Shown piece after piece: positions 28,971-38,089 of a stretch of 64,000 nucleotides of DNA. The stretch is from positions 124,001 through 188,000 of the forward strand of contig NZ_BOQP01000034.1 of NCBI RefSeq assembly GCF_018332715.1. The letters run 5' to 3'. This DNA comes from Winogradskya consettensis (GTDB lineage Bacteria > Actinomycetota > Actinomycetes > Mycobacteriales > Micromonosporaceae). The notes under the pieces are model-generated. The model saw only the letters and a program-made list of their open reading frames with translations. It did not search any database and was not told the origin of the DNA. The stretch's first letter is position 1, and every line of letters begins with the position of its first letter. A program made the position numbers and the translations under genes.

Positions 28971-30125
28971 TCACCGCCGAGCGTTGACCATCAACCCCAG
29001 CGGCTTCCCCACCAGTGACTCCCGTCGAATAGCCAACCGATCAGCGACAGCGTCCAGAGCGACAGCAGCAGGCGAAGTCGGATCTGCCAGCACGATGGGA
29101 ACCCCGGCGTCCCCAGCCTCGCGAACCCGGGTGTCCAACGGAATCTGCCCCAGCAGTGGCACCGAGGCGCCGACGGTGGTGGTCAGTGATGATGCGACGG
29201 TTTGGCCGCCGCCGGAGCCGAAGACCTCCATGCGGGAGCCGTCCGGGAGTTCGAGCCAGGACATGTTTTCGACGACGCCGACGAGGCGCTGGTGGGTCTG
29301 GAGGGCGATGGCGCCGGCTCGCTCGGCGACCTCAGCGGCAGCCATCTGGGGCGTGGTGACGACGAGGATTTCGGCGTTGGGCAGGAGCTGGGCGAGTGAG
29401 ATGGCGACGTCTCCGGTGCCCGGCGGCAGGTCCAGGAGGAGGACGTCGAGGTCTCCCCAGAAGACGTCGGCGAGGAACTGCTGCAGGGCTCGGTGCAGCA
29501 TGGGGCCGCGCCAGACCACTGCGGCGTTGCCCGAGGTGAACATGCCGATGGAGATGACCTTTACGCCGTGGGACTGGGGCGGCATGATCATTTCTTCGAC
29601 TCGGGTGGGGCGGCCTTCTACGCCGAGCATGCGGGGGATGGAGTGGCCGTAGATGTCCGCGTCGACCACGCCGACGTTGAGGCCGCGTTTGGCGAGGGAG
29701 GCGGCGAGGTTGACCGTGACGCTGGATTTGCCGACGCCGCCCTTGCCGCTGGCGACCGCGTAGACGCGGGTTTTGGAGCCGGGCTGGGCGAACGGGATGA
29801 CGGGTTCGGCGGCCTGGCCGGCGGCGCCGCCGCGCAGCTGGACCTGGAGGGCCTTGCGCTGTTCCTCGGTCATGACGCCGAAGTCGATGTCGACGGTTTC
29901 GATGCCCGGGATGCGGGTGAGGGCACCGGTGATGTCGGTGGTGAGCTTGTCCCGCAGCGGGCAACCGGCCACGGTGAGCAGCAGCTCGACGGTGACCTTG
30001 CCGGCCGCGACGGTGAATCCCTTGACCATGCCGAGCTCGGTGATCGGCTTGCGGATCTCGGGGTCGTCAACCGTGGCGAGGGCTGCCTGAATGGCGTCCT
30101 CGATGGTGGGGGCGGGTGCGGACAT
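28971..30125 (-). CDS. mrp: Mrp/NBP35-family iron-sulfur cluster carrier ATPase
   Basis: The 384-residue protein has an N-terminal DUF59/MIP18-like domain (TVDDPEIRKPITELGMV, about 15-90). A ParA-like ATPase follows with the deviant Walker A VASGKGGVGKSSVTVNLA, then VDADIYGHSIPRMLG and DLPPGTGDVAISLAQ. The C-terminal CxxC of typical Mrp proteins is not obvious, as in other actinobacterial members. It is thought to transfer Fe-S clusters. ATG 30125 is preferred over GTG 30131. It is the last gene of the MgtE-N, DUF1003, mrp operon. Confidence 0.92.
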   Translation of the reverse strand: MSAPAPTIEDAIQAALATVDDPEIRKPITELGMVKGFTVAAGKVTVELLLTVAGCPLRDKLTTDITGALTRIPGIETVDIDFGVMTEEQRKALQVQLRGGAAGQAAEPVIPFAQPGSKTRVYAVASGKGGVGKSSVTVNLAASLAKRGLNVGVVDADIYGHSIPRMLGVEGRPTRVEEMIMPPQSHGVKVISIGMFTSGNAAVVWRGPMLHRALQQFLADVFWGDLDVLLLDLPPGTGDVAISLAQLLPNAEILVVTTPQMAAAEVAERAGAIALQTHQRLVGVVENMSWLELPDGSRMEVFGSGGGQTVASSLTTTVGASVPLLGQIPLDTRVREAGDAGVPIVLADPTSPAAVALDAVADRLAIRRESLVGKPLGLMVNARR

Positions 30126-30146
30126 GGGCACCAGCTTACGTCGGTG

Positions 30147-30680
30147 TCAGGAGTGCTCTTCCTCCCACTCCTTGCGGTCGAGCTTCTGCCGACGGGTTGC
30201 CGCCTCGTCCAGCTCGTCGGCGAGCCGGGTGAGTTCGGAGCGCAGGAAGTCGCGGGTGGCTACTTCGCCGAGTGCGATACGCAGGGAGGCGATTTCCCTG
30301 GCCAGGTACTCCGTGTCGGCCTTCTGCATGGCGGCGCGGCGACGATCCTCGTCCATGGCGAGGCGGTCGCGGTCGGTCTGCCTGTTCTGGGCGAGCAGGA
30401 TCAGCGGCGCGGCATAGGAGGCCTGCAGGGACAGGATCAAGGTCAGGAACGTGAAGGTGTACGGATCGAAGCGCATGCTCGCCGGCGCCAGGGTGTTCCA
30501 CCCGAACCAGGCGGCGATGACGATCGTCATGTAGACGATGAACTTGGCGGTGCCCATGTAGCGGGCGATGTTCTCCGACCATTGGCCGAAGGCTTCGGGG
30601 TCGAAGCGGGGCAGGCGGACCCGGCCGGGCTCGACGGGCTGGTCGAGACGGTCCAGCGGGGGGCGGCGCAGATCGCTCAT
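30147..30680 (-). CDS. DUF1003 membrane protein
   Basis: The 177-residue protein has two membrane helices (FIVYMTIVIAAWFGWNTLAP and FTFLTLILSLQASYAAPLIL) within the DUF1003 core, followed by QNRQTDRDRLAMDEDRR and a charged coiled-coil C-terminus. The function is unknown. It starts inside the stop codon of the MgtE-N gene (ATGA overlap) and ends 22 bases before mrp, so the three genes are one operon. The same neighbours occur in Mycobacterium (Rv1229c-Rv1232c region, from memory). Confidence 0.87.
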   Translation of the reverse strand: MSDLRRPPLDRLDQPVEPGRVRLPRFDPEAFGQWSENIARYMGTAKFIVYMTIVIAAWFGWNTLAPASMRFDPYTFTFLTLILSLQASYAAPLILLAQNRQTDRDRLAMDEDRRRAAMQKADTEYLAREIASLRIALGEVATRDFLRSELTRLADELDEAATRRQKLDRKEWEEEHS

Positions 30681-32044
30681 CGGCGGGAACCACCGTTCGG
30701 GCCGGGCATGATCGGGGCCGGGGCCGGGGCCGGCTCGAGCGCGTAGCCGTCCTCGTCGCGCAGGGCGTCACCGGCGGCGTCGTCCGCGGCATCGTCGGAG
30801 GCGTCCCGGTCACGCCAGTCGCGGGGCAGGGAGTGATCCAGGACGTCGTCGACGGTCACCGCGCCCACCAGCCGGTAGGTGCTGTCGACGACGGGCATGG
30901 CCACCATGTCGTACGTAGCCATCCGCCGGGTGATCTCGGTGAGGCCGGTCTCGGGTCGCAGCGGGTCGAGGTCCTTCTCGATCAGGCCCCCGAGGATCGC
31001 GGCGGGCGGCTCGCGGAGCAGGCGCTGGAAGTGGACCATGCCCAGATACTTCCCACTGGGCGTTGCCGAAGGTGCCCGGGCGACAAAGACCTGGGCGGCG
31101 ACGACGGGGGACAGCTCCGGCTCGCGGATCCGGGCCAGCGCCTCGGCGACCGTGGCGTCCGGCGGCATGATCACCGGTTCCGAGGTCATCACCGAGCCGG
31201 CGGTGCCCGGGGTGTAGCTCATGAGCTGCCGGACCGGGGCCGCTTCCTCGGGCTCCATCAGGTCGAGCAGGATCGTCTGTTCCGCCTTCGGCAGCTCGGC
31301 GAGCAGGTCGGCGGCGTCGTCCGGGTCCATCCGTTCGAGCACGTCGGCGGCGCGTTCCCGGTCGAGCCGGATCAGGATCTCGACCTGGTCGTGCTCGGGC
31401 AGCTCCTCGAGCACGTCGGCGAGCGTACGGTCGCTGAGCGCCGCGGCGACCTCGTTGCGCCGTTCGTCCGGCAGGTCCTGCAGGGCGTTCGCCATGTCGG
31501 CCGGGCGCATCTGTTCCAGCAGGGCGACCAGGTTGGCACTGCCCTGCGTGTCGGTGGGCCCGACCAGGCCCTTCACCCGGTCATATTCGACCTGGTACGT
31601 GTGCCCGCGCCGGGTCAGCCTTCCGGTGTTCTGCCGCACGGCGACCCGGGTGATCAGCCATTCGTTGTTGCGGTTGAGCTCCATGCCCAGGTCGACGACG
31701 ATGGCGTTGTCCGCCGGCCCGTCGCCGCTCTCCGGGGTGATGGTGACCCGCCGGTCGAGCAGGTCTTCGAGCACGAGCAGCTCGTTGGGGCGTTTCTCGA
31801 AGCGGCGCAGGTTGAGCGTGCCGGTGCTGAGCACGACGGCATCCGCGTCCATCGACGTGACCCGGCCGATCGGCAGGAAGATCCGCCGGCGCAGCGCCAT
31901 CTCGGCAACCAGCCCCACGACCTGCGGCGGCCGGTTCGTCGTGCGCAGCCGCACGACGGCGTCCCGCACCCGCCCCACCCGGTCTCCGTTGGGGTCGAAC
32001 ACGGGGAGCGCGGCAAGGCGCGCCAGATAAACCTTCGTCCCCAT
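30677..32044 (-). CDS. MgtE N-domain and CBS-domain protein (non-transporting MgtE relative)
   Basis: The 455-residue soluble protein has an N-terminal PRC-barrel-like part (about 1-170), an MgtE intracellular N-domain (AALSDRTLADVLEELPEHDQ, MDPDDAADLLAELPKAEQ) and a tandem CBS pair (PVIMPPDATVAEALARIREP; GAVTVDDVLDH). It lacks the membrane channel domain of true MgtE, so it is more likely a Mg2+ or nucleotide sensor than a transporter. ATG 32044 was chosen at MGTKVYLARLAALPVF. It is the first gene of the operon with DUF1003 and mrp. Confidence 0.87.
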   Translation of the reverse strand: MGTKVYLARLAALPVFDPNGDRVGRVRDAVVRLRTTNRPPQVVGLVAEMALRRRIFLPIGRVTSMDADAVVLSTGTLNLRRFEKRPNELLVLEDLLDRRVTITPESGDGPADNAIVVDLGMELNRNNEWLITRVAVRQNTGRLTRRGHTYQVEYDRVKGLVGPTDTQGSANLVALLEQMRPADMANALQDLPDERRNEVAAALSDRTLADVLEELPEHDQVEILIRLDRERAADVLERMDPDDAADLLAELPKAEQTILLDLMEPEEAAPVRQLMSYTPGTAGSVMTSEPVIMPPDATVAEALARIREPELSPVVAAQVFVARAPSATPSGKYLGMVHFQRLLREPPAAILGGLIEKDLDPLRPETGLTEITRRMATYDMVAMPVVDSTYRLVGAVTVDDVLDHSLPRDWRDRDASDDAADDAAGDALRDEDGYALEPAPAPAPIMPGPNGGSRR

Positions 32045-32077
32045 GGTCACCAACTAAGCCTAGGTTAGCGTCGAGTC

Positions 32078-32956
32078 ATGTCTACTCTGGCGTACGAGAT
32101 CGTCGACGTGTTCACGGACCGTCCTTTCGCGGGAAACCCGCTTGCGGTCGTCTTCGGGGCCGAGGCGCTCGCGGGCGATCAGATGCAGGCGCTGGCCCGT
32201 GAGTTCAACCTGTCGGAGACGGTGTTCGTGCTGCCGCCGACGGAGATCGAGGCGACGTACCGGGCCCGGATCTTCACCCCGGAGACCGAGCTGCCGTTCG
32301 CCGGTCACCCCAGCGTCGGTGCGGCAGTTGTCTCAGTACGCCGTGGGCTCGCGGCCTCGGGTCACCTGGTGCAGGAGTGCGGCGCGGGACTGCTGCCGAT
32401 CGTGGTTTCGGACAAGGACTCGGCGACCCTGACCGGGGGCACTCCCACGCTGGGGGACGCGTTCGACCCTGCGGTGCTGCTGGACGTGACCGGGCTGGCC
32501 GGGGATGACTTCGCCGGGCCGAAGACCACGCCGTCGGCGGCCGGGTGCGGGCTGGAGTTCGTGTTCCTGCCGGTCGAGCGTCGCGCGCTGGTGCGGGCGT
32601 GGGCCGATCCGGCGCGGGCGGCCGCGGCGGGTGTCTCGCAGATCGACGTCTTCGCGTGGGACAGCGACACGAACACGGCGTTCTCGCGGGTCTTCTGCCC
32701 GGGGGTGTCGGTGCCCGAGGATCCGGCGACCGGTTCGGCGGCGCTGGGGCTGGGTGTGTGGCTGGTCGCGAACGGTTGGCTGCCGGGTGACGGCACTTCC
32801 GCGTACACCGTGCATCAGGGTTTTGAAATGCATCGCCCGTCGCTGTTGACCTGCACCGTCACTGCCTCGAAGGGCGTGGCGACCTCGGCAACGGTGTCCG
32901 GCCACGTGGTGCCGGTGGCGAAGGGCGAGATCGCGGTTCCACCCTTCGTGGGGTGA
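32078..32956 (+). CDS. PhzF-family isomerase/epimerase-like protein
   Basis: The 292-residue protein has two PhzF half-domains. The first begins YEIVDVFTDRPFAGNPLAVV with the conserved catalytic Glu in FNLSETVFVLPP and the ETELPFAGHPSVGAA loop. The second has VFCPGVSVPEDPATGSAALG. PhzF folds catalyse isomerisations in phenazine synthesis and many unrelated reactions, so the substrate is open. No phenazine genes are nearby. It is divergent from the MgtE-N gene, with only 33 bases between the two starts. Confidence 0.9.
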   Translation: MSTLAYEIVDVFTDRPFAGNPLAVVFGAEALAGDQMQALAREFNLSETVFVLPPTEIEATYRARIFTPETELPFAGHPSVGAAVVSVRRGLAASGHLVQECGAGLLPIVVSDKDSATLTGGTPTLGDAFDPAVLLDVTGLAGDDFAGPKTTPSAAGCGLEFVFLPVERRALVRAWADPARAAAAGVSQIDVFAWDSDTNTAFSRVFCPGVSVPEDPATGSAALGLGVWLVANGWLPGDGTSAYTVHQGFEMHRPSLLTCTVTASKGVATSATVSGHVVPVAKGEIAVPPFVG

Positions 32957-32971
32957 CTCGAAGGCAAAAGA

Positions 32972-33469
32972 TCAGCGCTTCTTGCGTACGCGATGAAGGC
33001 GGAACGGTCGACGCACCGCGACCTTCGCCGGGGTCTCCCGAGTCGGAGCCGCACCTGAATCGTCCGGAAGGTCCGGAGCGGCGACGGGTGCGGTTTCCGC
33101 CGGGGTGAGCCGGGCCACGACGCAGCCGGTCTGTGCCCATCGCGCCACGACCTCGTCGGCGGTGCCCGAGGCGTTGAGCCGCTTGTTGGCCAGCGGCAGC
33201 GCGACCTCGTCCCAGGCTTCGCTGCCGGGCGTGATCCGTTCGACCCGCGTCTCGACCACGAGAATGAGTCCGCCGTTGTCGCCCCGCAGGCGTACCTGGG
33301 CGGTGCTGGCCTCCGCGAGGCCGGGCGAGACCTGCTCGCCGGGGCCGCTCAGCACGATCAGCGTCCCGTCGAGCGGCATGACCCACAGGCCGCGGGCGGG
33401 GCCGCCGTCGGCGCTGATCCACGCGATGCCGGCCTTCTTGATGGCCTCGGCCACCAGCTCCGTCGTCAC
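32972..33469 (-). CDS. Conserved hypothetical protein, possibly FMN-binding split-barrel-like
   Basis: I do not recognise a named family with certainty. The 165-residue protein has a soluble N-terminal 110 residues (AIKKAGIAWISADGGPARGL, GTLIVLSGPGEQ, EVALPLANKRLNASG) that resemble a small beta-barrel, then a Pro/Ala linker and a very basic C-terminus RRPFRLHRVRKKR. The basic tail could bind nucleic acid or membrane. The start is GTG 33469. It lies in the same direction as the HAD gene, 26 bases downstream of it. Confidence 0.6.
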   Translation of the reverse strand: MTTELVAEAIKKAGIAWISADGGPARGLWVMPLDGTLIVLSGPGEQVSPGLAEASTAQVRLRGDNGGLILVVETRVERITPGSEAWDEVALPLANKRLNASGTADEVVARWAQTGCVVARLTPAETAPVAAPDLPDDSGAAPTRETPAKVAVRRPFRLHRVRKKR

Positions 33470-33495
33470 CGGGACATCCTCTCAGCCATTCGGCC

Positions 33496-34194
33496 TCAAT
33501 TGAGGGCGGGGACCCGGTCGACGAGGCCGAGCACCGCGGAGAGTGAGGTGATGCTGCGCCCGGCGAAGTCGTCGTCGCGGTCGAAGACGAGGTGATCGGC
33601 CAGGTCGGGGGCGTTGAGCCGGACCGCGGTCATACCCACCGACGCGGCGCCGGTGAGCTCGCGGCTGCCGCCGTCGCCGATGTAAAGGCAGTCCTCCGGC
33701 GCGACCCGCAGCCGCCAGCAGGCCTCCAGGTAGATCATCGGGTCCGGCTTGCACCGGCCGACCTCGACCGAGAAGACACTGACATCCAGCAGGGGTGCGA
33801 TGGGCATGCTCGGCAGGAAGGCCGGCAGCTCGTGGGTGCAGTCGCTGATCAGTCCGGTACGCATCCCGCGCTGTTTGAGCGCGCGCAGCACACTCTCGGC
33901 ATCGGTCCGGAGCTCGGTGTCGGCCCGCAGCGCGTCGACCCGCGCGGGCACCGCGGCCTGCAGCTGGGCCTGTCGCGGGCTGCCGCCGGCCTGCTCGGTG
34001 ACCCACCGTAGGGTGGCCTCGGCGGAGCCGAACTGGCCCCGGGCCCGTACCTGGAAGGTCCGGTCCAGGACGCTCAGGACGGCGTCGGGGTCGCAGCCCA
34101 GCGCCCGGGCGATGGCGGCATGTTGCGGACCGCGCTGCACGGAGCGGGTCAGCGTGCCGAAGAAATCGAATAGCACCGCTTGATACGCGGGCAT
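33496..34194 (-). CDS. HAD-superfamily hydrolase
   Basis: The 232-residue protein shows HAD motif I (LFDFFGTLT, where the nucleophile is the first Asp), motif II Ser in GLISDCTHE, motif III Lys in GRCKPDPMIY and motif IV GDGGSRELTGA. The helical cap between motifs I and II indicates subclass I, as in haloacid dehalogenase and phosphoglycolate-type phosphatases. The second Asp of motif I is replaced by Phe (DxF), which weakens acid/base catalysis in phosphatases. The substrate cannot be assigned. Confidence 0.85.
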   Translation of the reverse strand: MPAYQAVLFDFFGTLTRSVQRGPQHAAIARALGCDPDAVLSVLDRTFQVRARGQFGSAEATLRWVTEQAGGSPRQAQLQAAVPARVDALRADTELRTDAESVLRALKQRGMRTGLISDCTHELPAFLPSMPIAPLLDVSVFSVEVGRCKPDPMIYLEACWRLRVAPEDCLYIGDGGSRELTGAASVGMTAVRLNAPDLADHLVFDRDDDFAGRSITSLSAVLGLVDRVPALN

Positions 34195-34315
34195 GGAAAA
34201 CCACTCTCCAGGGGCATTGACCGATGGCTAAACGCGGTGAGCGTAACGACAGTCTTACTTTCCGCTCAACTTTGGTCGACAAACTGTGACCCGCCCATCG
34301 GCAAGAAGTGACGGC

Positions 34316-35209
34316 ATGGCGTTCACCACGGCCGCATTGATCCTCGCCGTTCTCGCGGTCTCCTCCTCGGCGCCGCTGATCGCCTTCGCGGCGGCACCCG
34401 CCCTGGCCGTGGCCTTCTGGCGCAACGGCCTGGCCTTCGCGGCGCTCACCCCGATCAGCGCCGGCCCGCGCCGGGCGGAGGTCCGGTCACTGCCGGCGAC
34501 CGGTGGCATCTTTTGCGTACTCGCCGGAATCGCACTCGCCGTGCACTTCGCGACCTGGATGCCGGCGGTCAAGCTCGGCTCGGTGGCCACCGCGACCGCG
34601 CTGGTCGCCACCCAGCCGGTCTGGCAGGGCCTGCTGGCCGCCGCGCTCCCGGGGCAGACCGGTCCGTCCCGGCTCAGCTGGGCGGGCATCGCCCTCGCGG
34701 TGGTCGGCGTCGCCTGGGCCACCGGGGTCGACATCGGCGTCTCCAGCCAGGCGGTCCTCTCCGACGTCCTCGCGGTGATCGGCGCGATCGCGGCCGCGGT
34801 CTACACGGCGTTCGGTGAACGGGCCCGGGTCCGGATCAGCACCACGACGTACACATGGACCTGTTATGGAACCTGCGCGGTCCTGCTTCTCGCGGTGTGC
34901 CTGATCGCCCGGGTCCCGATGACCGGCTACGACAAGCAGACCTGGCTGGCGATCCTGGCCCTCGTGGTCGGCGCCCAGCTGCTCGGGCATTCGATGTTCA
35001 ACTACGCGTTGCAGAAGGTCCCCGCCACCACGGTCAGCGTGCTCATCCTGCTCGAAGTCCCCGGCGCCGCGCTGCTGGCCTGGCTCTGGCTCGGTCAGAC
35101 ACCCTCCACGGCAGCCCTGCCGGGCCTTGCCGTCCTGGTCGCAGGCGTCGCAGTTGTCATCCTCGGTGCTCGTACGACCCCCGCTCAGGTGCCCGTCGAC
35201 GCGCCCTGA
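34316..35209 (+). CDS. DMT-superfamily (EamA) transporter
   Basis: The 297-residue protein has about ten hydrophobic helices in two EamA repeats. Examples are LAVSSSAPLIAFAAAPALAV and WRNGLAFAALTP in the first, and VVGAQLLGHSMFNYALQKVP and SVLILLEVPGAALLAWLWLG in the second. It probably exports amino acids or related metabolites. ATG 34316 lies just after a purine-rich GCAAGAAG site; GTG 34286 would add ten residues. It is divergent from the HAD gene. Confidence 0.87.
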   Translation: MAFTTAALILAVLAVSSSAPLIAFAAAPALAVAFWRNGLAFAALTPISAGPRRAEVRSLPATGGIFCVLAGIALAVHFATWMPAVKLGSVATATALVATQPVWQGLLAAALPGQTGPSRLSWAGIALAVVGVAWATGVDIGVSSQAVLSDVLAVIGAIAAAVYTAFGERARVRISTTTYTWTCYGTCAVLLLAVCLIARVPMTGYDKQTWLAILALVVGAQLLGHSMFNYALQKVPATTVSVLILLEVPGAALLAWLWLGQTPSTAALPGLAVLVAGVAVVILGARTTPAQVPVDAP

Positions 35210-35272
35210 CAGCTGCCGATCTCGTTGATCCCTGGCGTACGGCGGTCCGGCGCGGTAGAGAGGGTGGATGCG

Positions 35273-35902
35273 ATGCGTCGATATCGATGTCTGTTCCTCT
35301 GCCTGGCGGTGCTCCTCATGACCGGCGCCTGCGGAGAACCCGAGATTCCCGAGGTGGGGATCATCGGGGGCTGGACCACGGCGGGCTGCGAGTTCTCGCG
35401 TACCCCGGAAAGCGTCGATGTCGGCGGCCGCACCTGGCCGGTCACCCCAAAGCCGCTGGAAGCGGCCATCGGCCGCATCGACGAGGCCGGCCGCACACAG
35501 CACAAATCCAGCTACGCGGGCATCGAGGTCGACCAGCAACGGGTACGAGCCATCGTCTACCGCGTCCCGTCAGCGGCCTTCGACGACTTCATCCGCAACG
35601 CCGCCGAGAACACCTGCATCTTCGTCCGCGACGCCCGTTACGGCATGCACGAACTGGCCACCTGGCACGACAGGTTGCGAGCGGACATCCCCGCCTGGCA
35701 GGCCCGCGGCATCTTCATCTCGACGATCTCCGCGCGGCACGACGGGGTCGGCCTGGAGATCGGCACCCCGGACGTCGACCAGGCCCGGGAGCAGCTGCCT
35801 CGGCAGTACGGCCGCAAGGCCCCCCTGATCTTCATCGAGGAGGGCCCCGTCATGCCGCTGGCAGGAACCGGGATCCCCACCGCGCCCCAACCCGGCGGCT
35901 GA
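35273..35902 (+). CDS. Putative lipoprotein of unknown function
   Basis: The 209-residue protein starts RRYRCLFLCLAVLLMTGACG, a signal peptide ending in a plausible lipobox Cys (TGAC). The mature domain contains WTTAGCEFSRTPESVDVGGR, ENTCIFVRDARYG and GLEIGTPDVDQAREQLPRQY. Two later cysteines could form a disulfide. I do not recognise the family. ATG 35273 has GAGAGGGTGG upstream. It follows the transporter in the same direction at 63 bases. Confidence 0.65.
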   Translation: MRRYRCLFLCLAVLLMTGACGEPEIPEVGIIGGWTTAGCEFSRTPESVDVGGRTWPVTPKPLEAAIGRIDEAGRTQHKSSYAGIEVDQQRVRAIVYRVPSAAFDDFIRNAAENTCIFVRDARYGMHELATWHDRLRADIPAWQARGIFISTISARHDGVGLEIGTPDVDQAREQLPRQYGRKAPLIFIEEGPVMPLAGTGIPTAPQPGG

Positions 35903-35969
35903 CCCTCGTTTCTGAACGGCGCCTTCGTTCTAGGACGTGTCGGCCCTCGTTCTGAGCCGTGCCTGCGTT

Positions 35970-36608
35970 CTAGAACGTGCCGGTGCTGTCGGGGGTGTTC
36001 GCCATCGAAACGCCGATCGCGATCGCAGCGATGATGGCGATGCCGGCGACGACCCAGCCGGTGATGATGCCCGCGAGCGCCATGCCGTTGCCGCTCGCCC
36101 CCGACCTGCGGATGCGACGGCGGGCGACGTGTCCGAAGATCGCGCCGAGAATGCCCAGCAGCCCACCGACATAGAACCCGCACAGGCCCGGAACCGCGAC
36201 GCAGGAGATCACCAGGGAGGCGATCGCGAGGCCGTCCGTCGGGCGGCGCATCGCGGTGTACGGCGAGTACGCATACGGGCTGCCCGGGTTGCCGTAGTCG
36301 TAGGGCTGCTGCGCGTATGGGTTCGCCGGCTGGGCGTACGGGTTCGTCGTCGGACCGTACGGGTCGTAGACCGGTGGCTGCTGGACCGGCGGGATCTCGT
36401 ATGGCGAGGGGAGTGGCTGCTGCTGCGGCGCGGGTTGGTATTGCGCCGGCGGCTGGTACTGGGCCCCTGGCTGATACTGGGCCCCTGGCTGATACTGGGC
36501 CCCTGGCTGGTACTGGGCCCCCGGCTGGTACTGCTGGTAGGGCTGGACCGGTGGGTCCGGGGGCGGCGGGTTGGTGCCGTCGGGGTTCTGCGTCGGTGGG
36601 TAGGTCAA
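35970..36608 (-). CDS. DUF4190 membrane protein with YQPGAQ repeats
   Basis: The 212-residue protein has a Pro/Gln/Tyr-rich head, including several copies of QYQPGA, and then two membrane helices in the DUF4190 domain (LAIASLVISCVAVPGLCGFY to GLLGILGAIFGHVARRRIRR, and MALAGIITGWVVAGIAIIAA). The head may be a disordered interaction segment. The start is TTG 36608, supported by GGAGG seven bases upstream and by TYPPTQNPDG, which matches the TYPPSGG start of the paralogue at 38653. The function is unknown. Confidence 0.8.
   Translation of the reverse strand: MTYPPTQNPDGTNPPPPDPPVQPYQQYQPGAQYQPGAQYQPGAQYQPGAQYQPPAQYQPAPQQQPLPSPYEIPPVQQPPVYDPYGPTTNPYAQPANPYAQQPYDYGNPGSPYAYSPYTAMRRPTDGLAIASLVISCVAVPGLCGFYVGGLLGILGAIFGHVARRRIRRSGASGNGMALAGIITGWVVAGIAIIAAIAIGVSMANTPDSTGTF
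36440..36537 (-). repeat. 18-bp in-gene repeat (QYQPGA units)
   Basis: About five copies of an 18-bp unit with core TACTGGGCCCCTGGCTGA (plus-strand reading) encode QYQPGA in the DUF4190 protein. The frame is kept. Confidence 0.88.
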
Positions 36609-36818
36609 GGAACTGCCTCCGTCCGGCGCCTGCGCTGCTCGATGTCTGGGACCAGCGTAGAAGGGTCTGTCACCCCGGCGCAGCCCCGTTACTGCTCTGT
36701 GGCCGGGTCGCTGTGGTTTTGCGGCTCCGCGCTCCGGGCGTACCGAAAAACGGTTTGAGATTTCGCCACGATCGGACCGATGTTTGCCCCCGTGCGCGGG
36801 AGCGGGCAGGATCGCCGC

Positions 36819-37685
36819 ATGGCCTACGACGCCCAGCCCGAGTTCGTTCCCGGTGAGCCCTCTGCCATCGCCGAGGCGGTGCACCTGGAATTGGCGGCCA
36901 CACCCGGCCCCGAGGAAGCGCCCGTCACGTTGCGCTTGGACGGAAAGGTCGCCCTGGTCACGGGTGCGGGCAGCCCGGACGGCATCGGGTACGCAACCGC
37001 GCGCCGCCTGCGCGATCTGGGCGCCCGGGTCGCCATCGTCTCCACGACCCGCCGCATCCACGAACGCGCCACCGAGCTCGGCGTCACCGGCTTTGTGGCC
37101 GACCTCACCGACGAAGCCGAGGTCGGCGCCCTCGCGGACGCCATCGTCGACCAGCTCGGCGACGTCCAGGTCCTGGTCAACAACGCCGGCCTCGCCAGCC
37201 GCACCAGCCCCGAGGTCCTCCGCCCGGTCGCCCAGCTCACCTATGACGAGTGGCGCGCCGAAATCGACCGCAACCTGAGCACGGCCTTCCTGTGCAGTCG
37301 AGCCTTCGTCGGCGGCATGTCCGAGGGAGGCTGGGGCCGCATCGTCAACCTCGCCGCCACCGCCGGCCCGATCAACGCCCTCCCCACCGAAGCCGCCTAC
37401 GCCGCCGCCAAATCCGGCGTCGTCGGCCTCACCAGAGCACTCGCCATGGAACTCGTCGCCGACGGCATCAACGTCAACTGCGTCGCCCCCGGCACGATCT
37501 ACACCGCCGCCTCCACGGTCACCGAGATCAAACAGGGCCTCGGCACCCCGATCGGCCGCCCCGGCACCCCCGACGAGGTCGCCGCCGCCATCGCCTTCCT
37601 GTGCTCCCCGGCCGCGTCGTACATCACCGGCCAGATGCTGGTCGTCGACGGCGGCAACAGCGTCCGCGAGGCCGAATTCCGCTGA
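36819..37685 (+). CDS. Short-chain dehydrogenase/reductase (FabG-like SDR)
   Basis: The 288-residue protein has an unusual 40-residue N-terminal extension. The classical SDR fold follows: cofactor loop VTGAGSPDGIGYATARRL, VLVNNAGLAS, catalytic Ser in NLAATAGP context, YAAAKSGVVGLTRALAMEL with the catalytic Tyr-Lys, and GQMLVVDGGNSV. The glycine loop has an insert (TGAGSPDGIG). It probably reduces a 3-oxoacyl or similar carbonyl with NAD(P)H. ATG 36819 was chosen. It is flanked on both sides by minus-strand DUF4190 genes. Confidence 0.87.
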   Translation: MAYDAQPEFVPGEPSAIAEAVHLELAATPGPEEAPVTLRLDGKVALVTGAGSPDGIGYATARRLRDLGARVAIVSTTRRIHERATELGVTGFVADLTDEAEVGALADAIVDQLGDVQVLVNNAGLASRTSPEVLRPVAQLTYDEWRAEIDRNLSTAFLCSRAFVGGMSEGGWGRIVNLAATAGPINALPTEAAYAAAKSGVVGLTRALAMELVADGINVNCVAPGTIYTAASTVTEIKQGLGTPIGRPGTPDEVAAAIAFLCSPAASYITGQMLVVDGGNSVREAEFR

Positions 37686-38089
37686 GCCTGCTCGGCTTTT
37701 GTCGCCAGCTTTGGGCGCGGTGGCCTTTTGGGTCTGGTGGTCTTTGGGTCTGGCGGCTTTGGAGTGCTGGCGGTCTCCGGGTTGCGCCCCGAGATGGGCG
37801 TCGTCTTCATCTCCGACCTGCCCAAGGACTTTGCGGTCTTTGGTGCTGGCAGCTTTGGGGCGCCGAGCCTCTGGGCGGTTTGCAGCGCTTGAGGTCGTAT
37901 ATGCGTTCCGGAGCCTTTGGGTCCGTTGGTTTGATCTTCCGGGCTGTTGGACCGCTGGCCGGGATGCTTCCGGGCCTTTGGGGCGCCGGTCGGGATGATT
38001 CCAGGCCGCTGGGCCGTCGGCCGGGTTGCTTCCGGCGCGTTAGGCCGCTGCCCGGTGGAACGGTGTCCACCGGGCGTTGTCCGTGAGCG
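37686..38089. other. Gene-free repeat region between SDR and DUF4190 genes
   Basis: About 400 bases of degenerate repeats with words such as TTTGGGTCTGG, GGCGGCTTTGG, CTTCCGGGCC and GGGCCGTCGGCCGGG. No gene is seen. A hairpin at its right end probably terminates the minus-strand DUF4190 gene. Confidence 0.65.
38050..38075 (-). terminator. Hairpin terminator downstream of DUF4190 gene
   Basis: Perfect 10-bp arms GCCCGGTGGA and TCCACCGGGC have a six-base loop, 15 bases beyond the stop codon of the gene at 38090-38653. There is no T-run. Confidence 0.6.

Noticed and set aside
27778..29652. 624-codon plus-strand frame
   Set aside because: It crosses the gene-free region and is antisense to mrp; low-complexity translation and no start signal.
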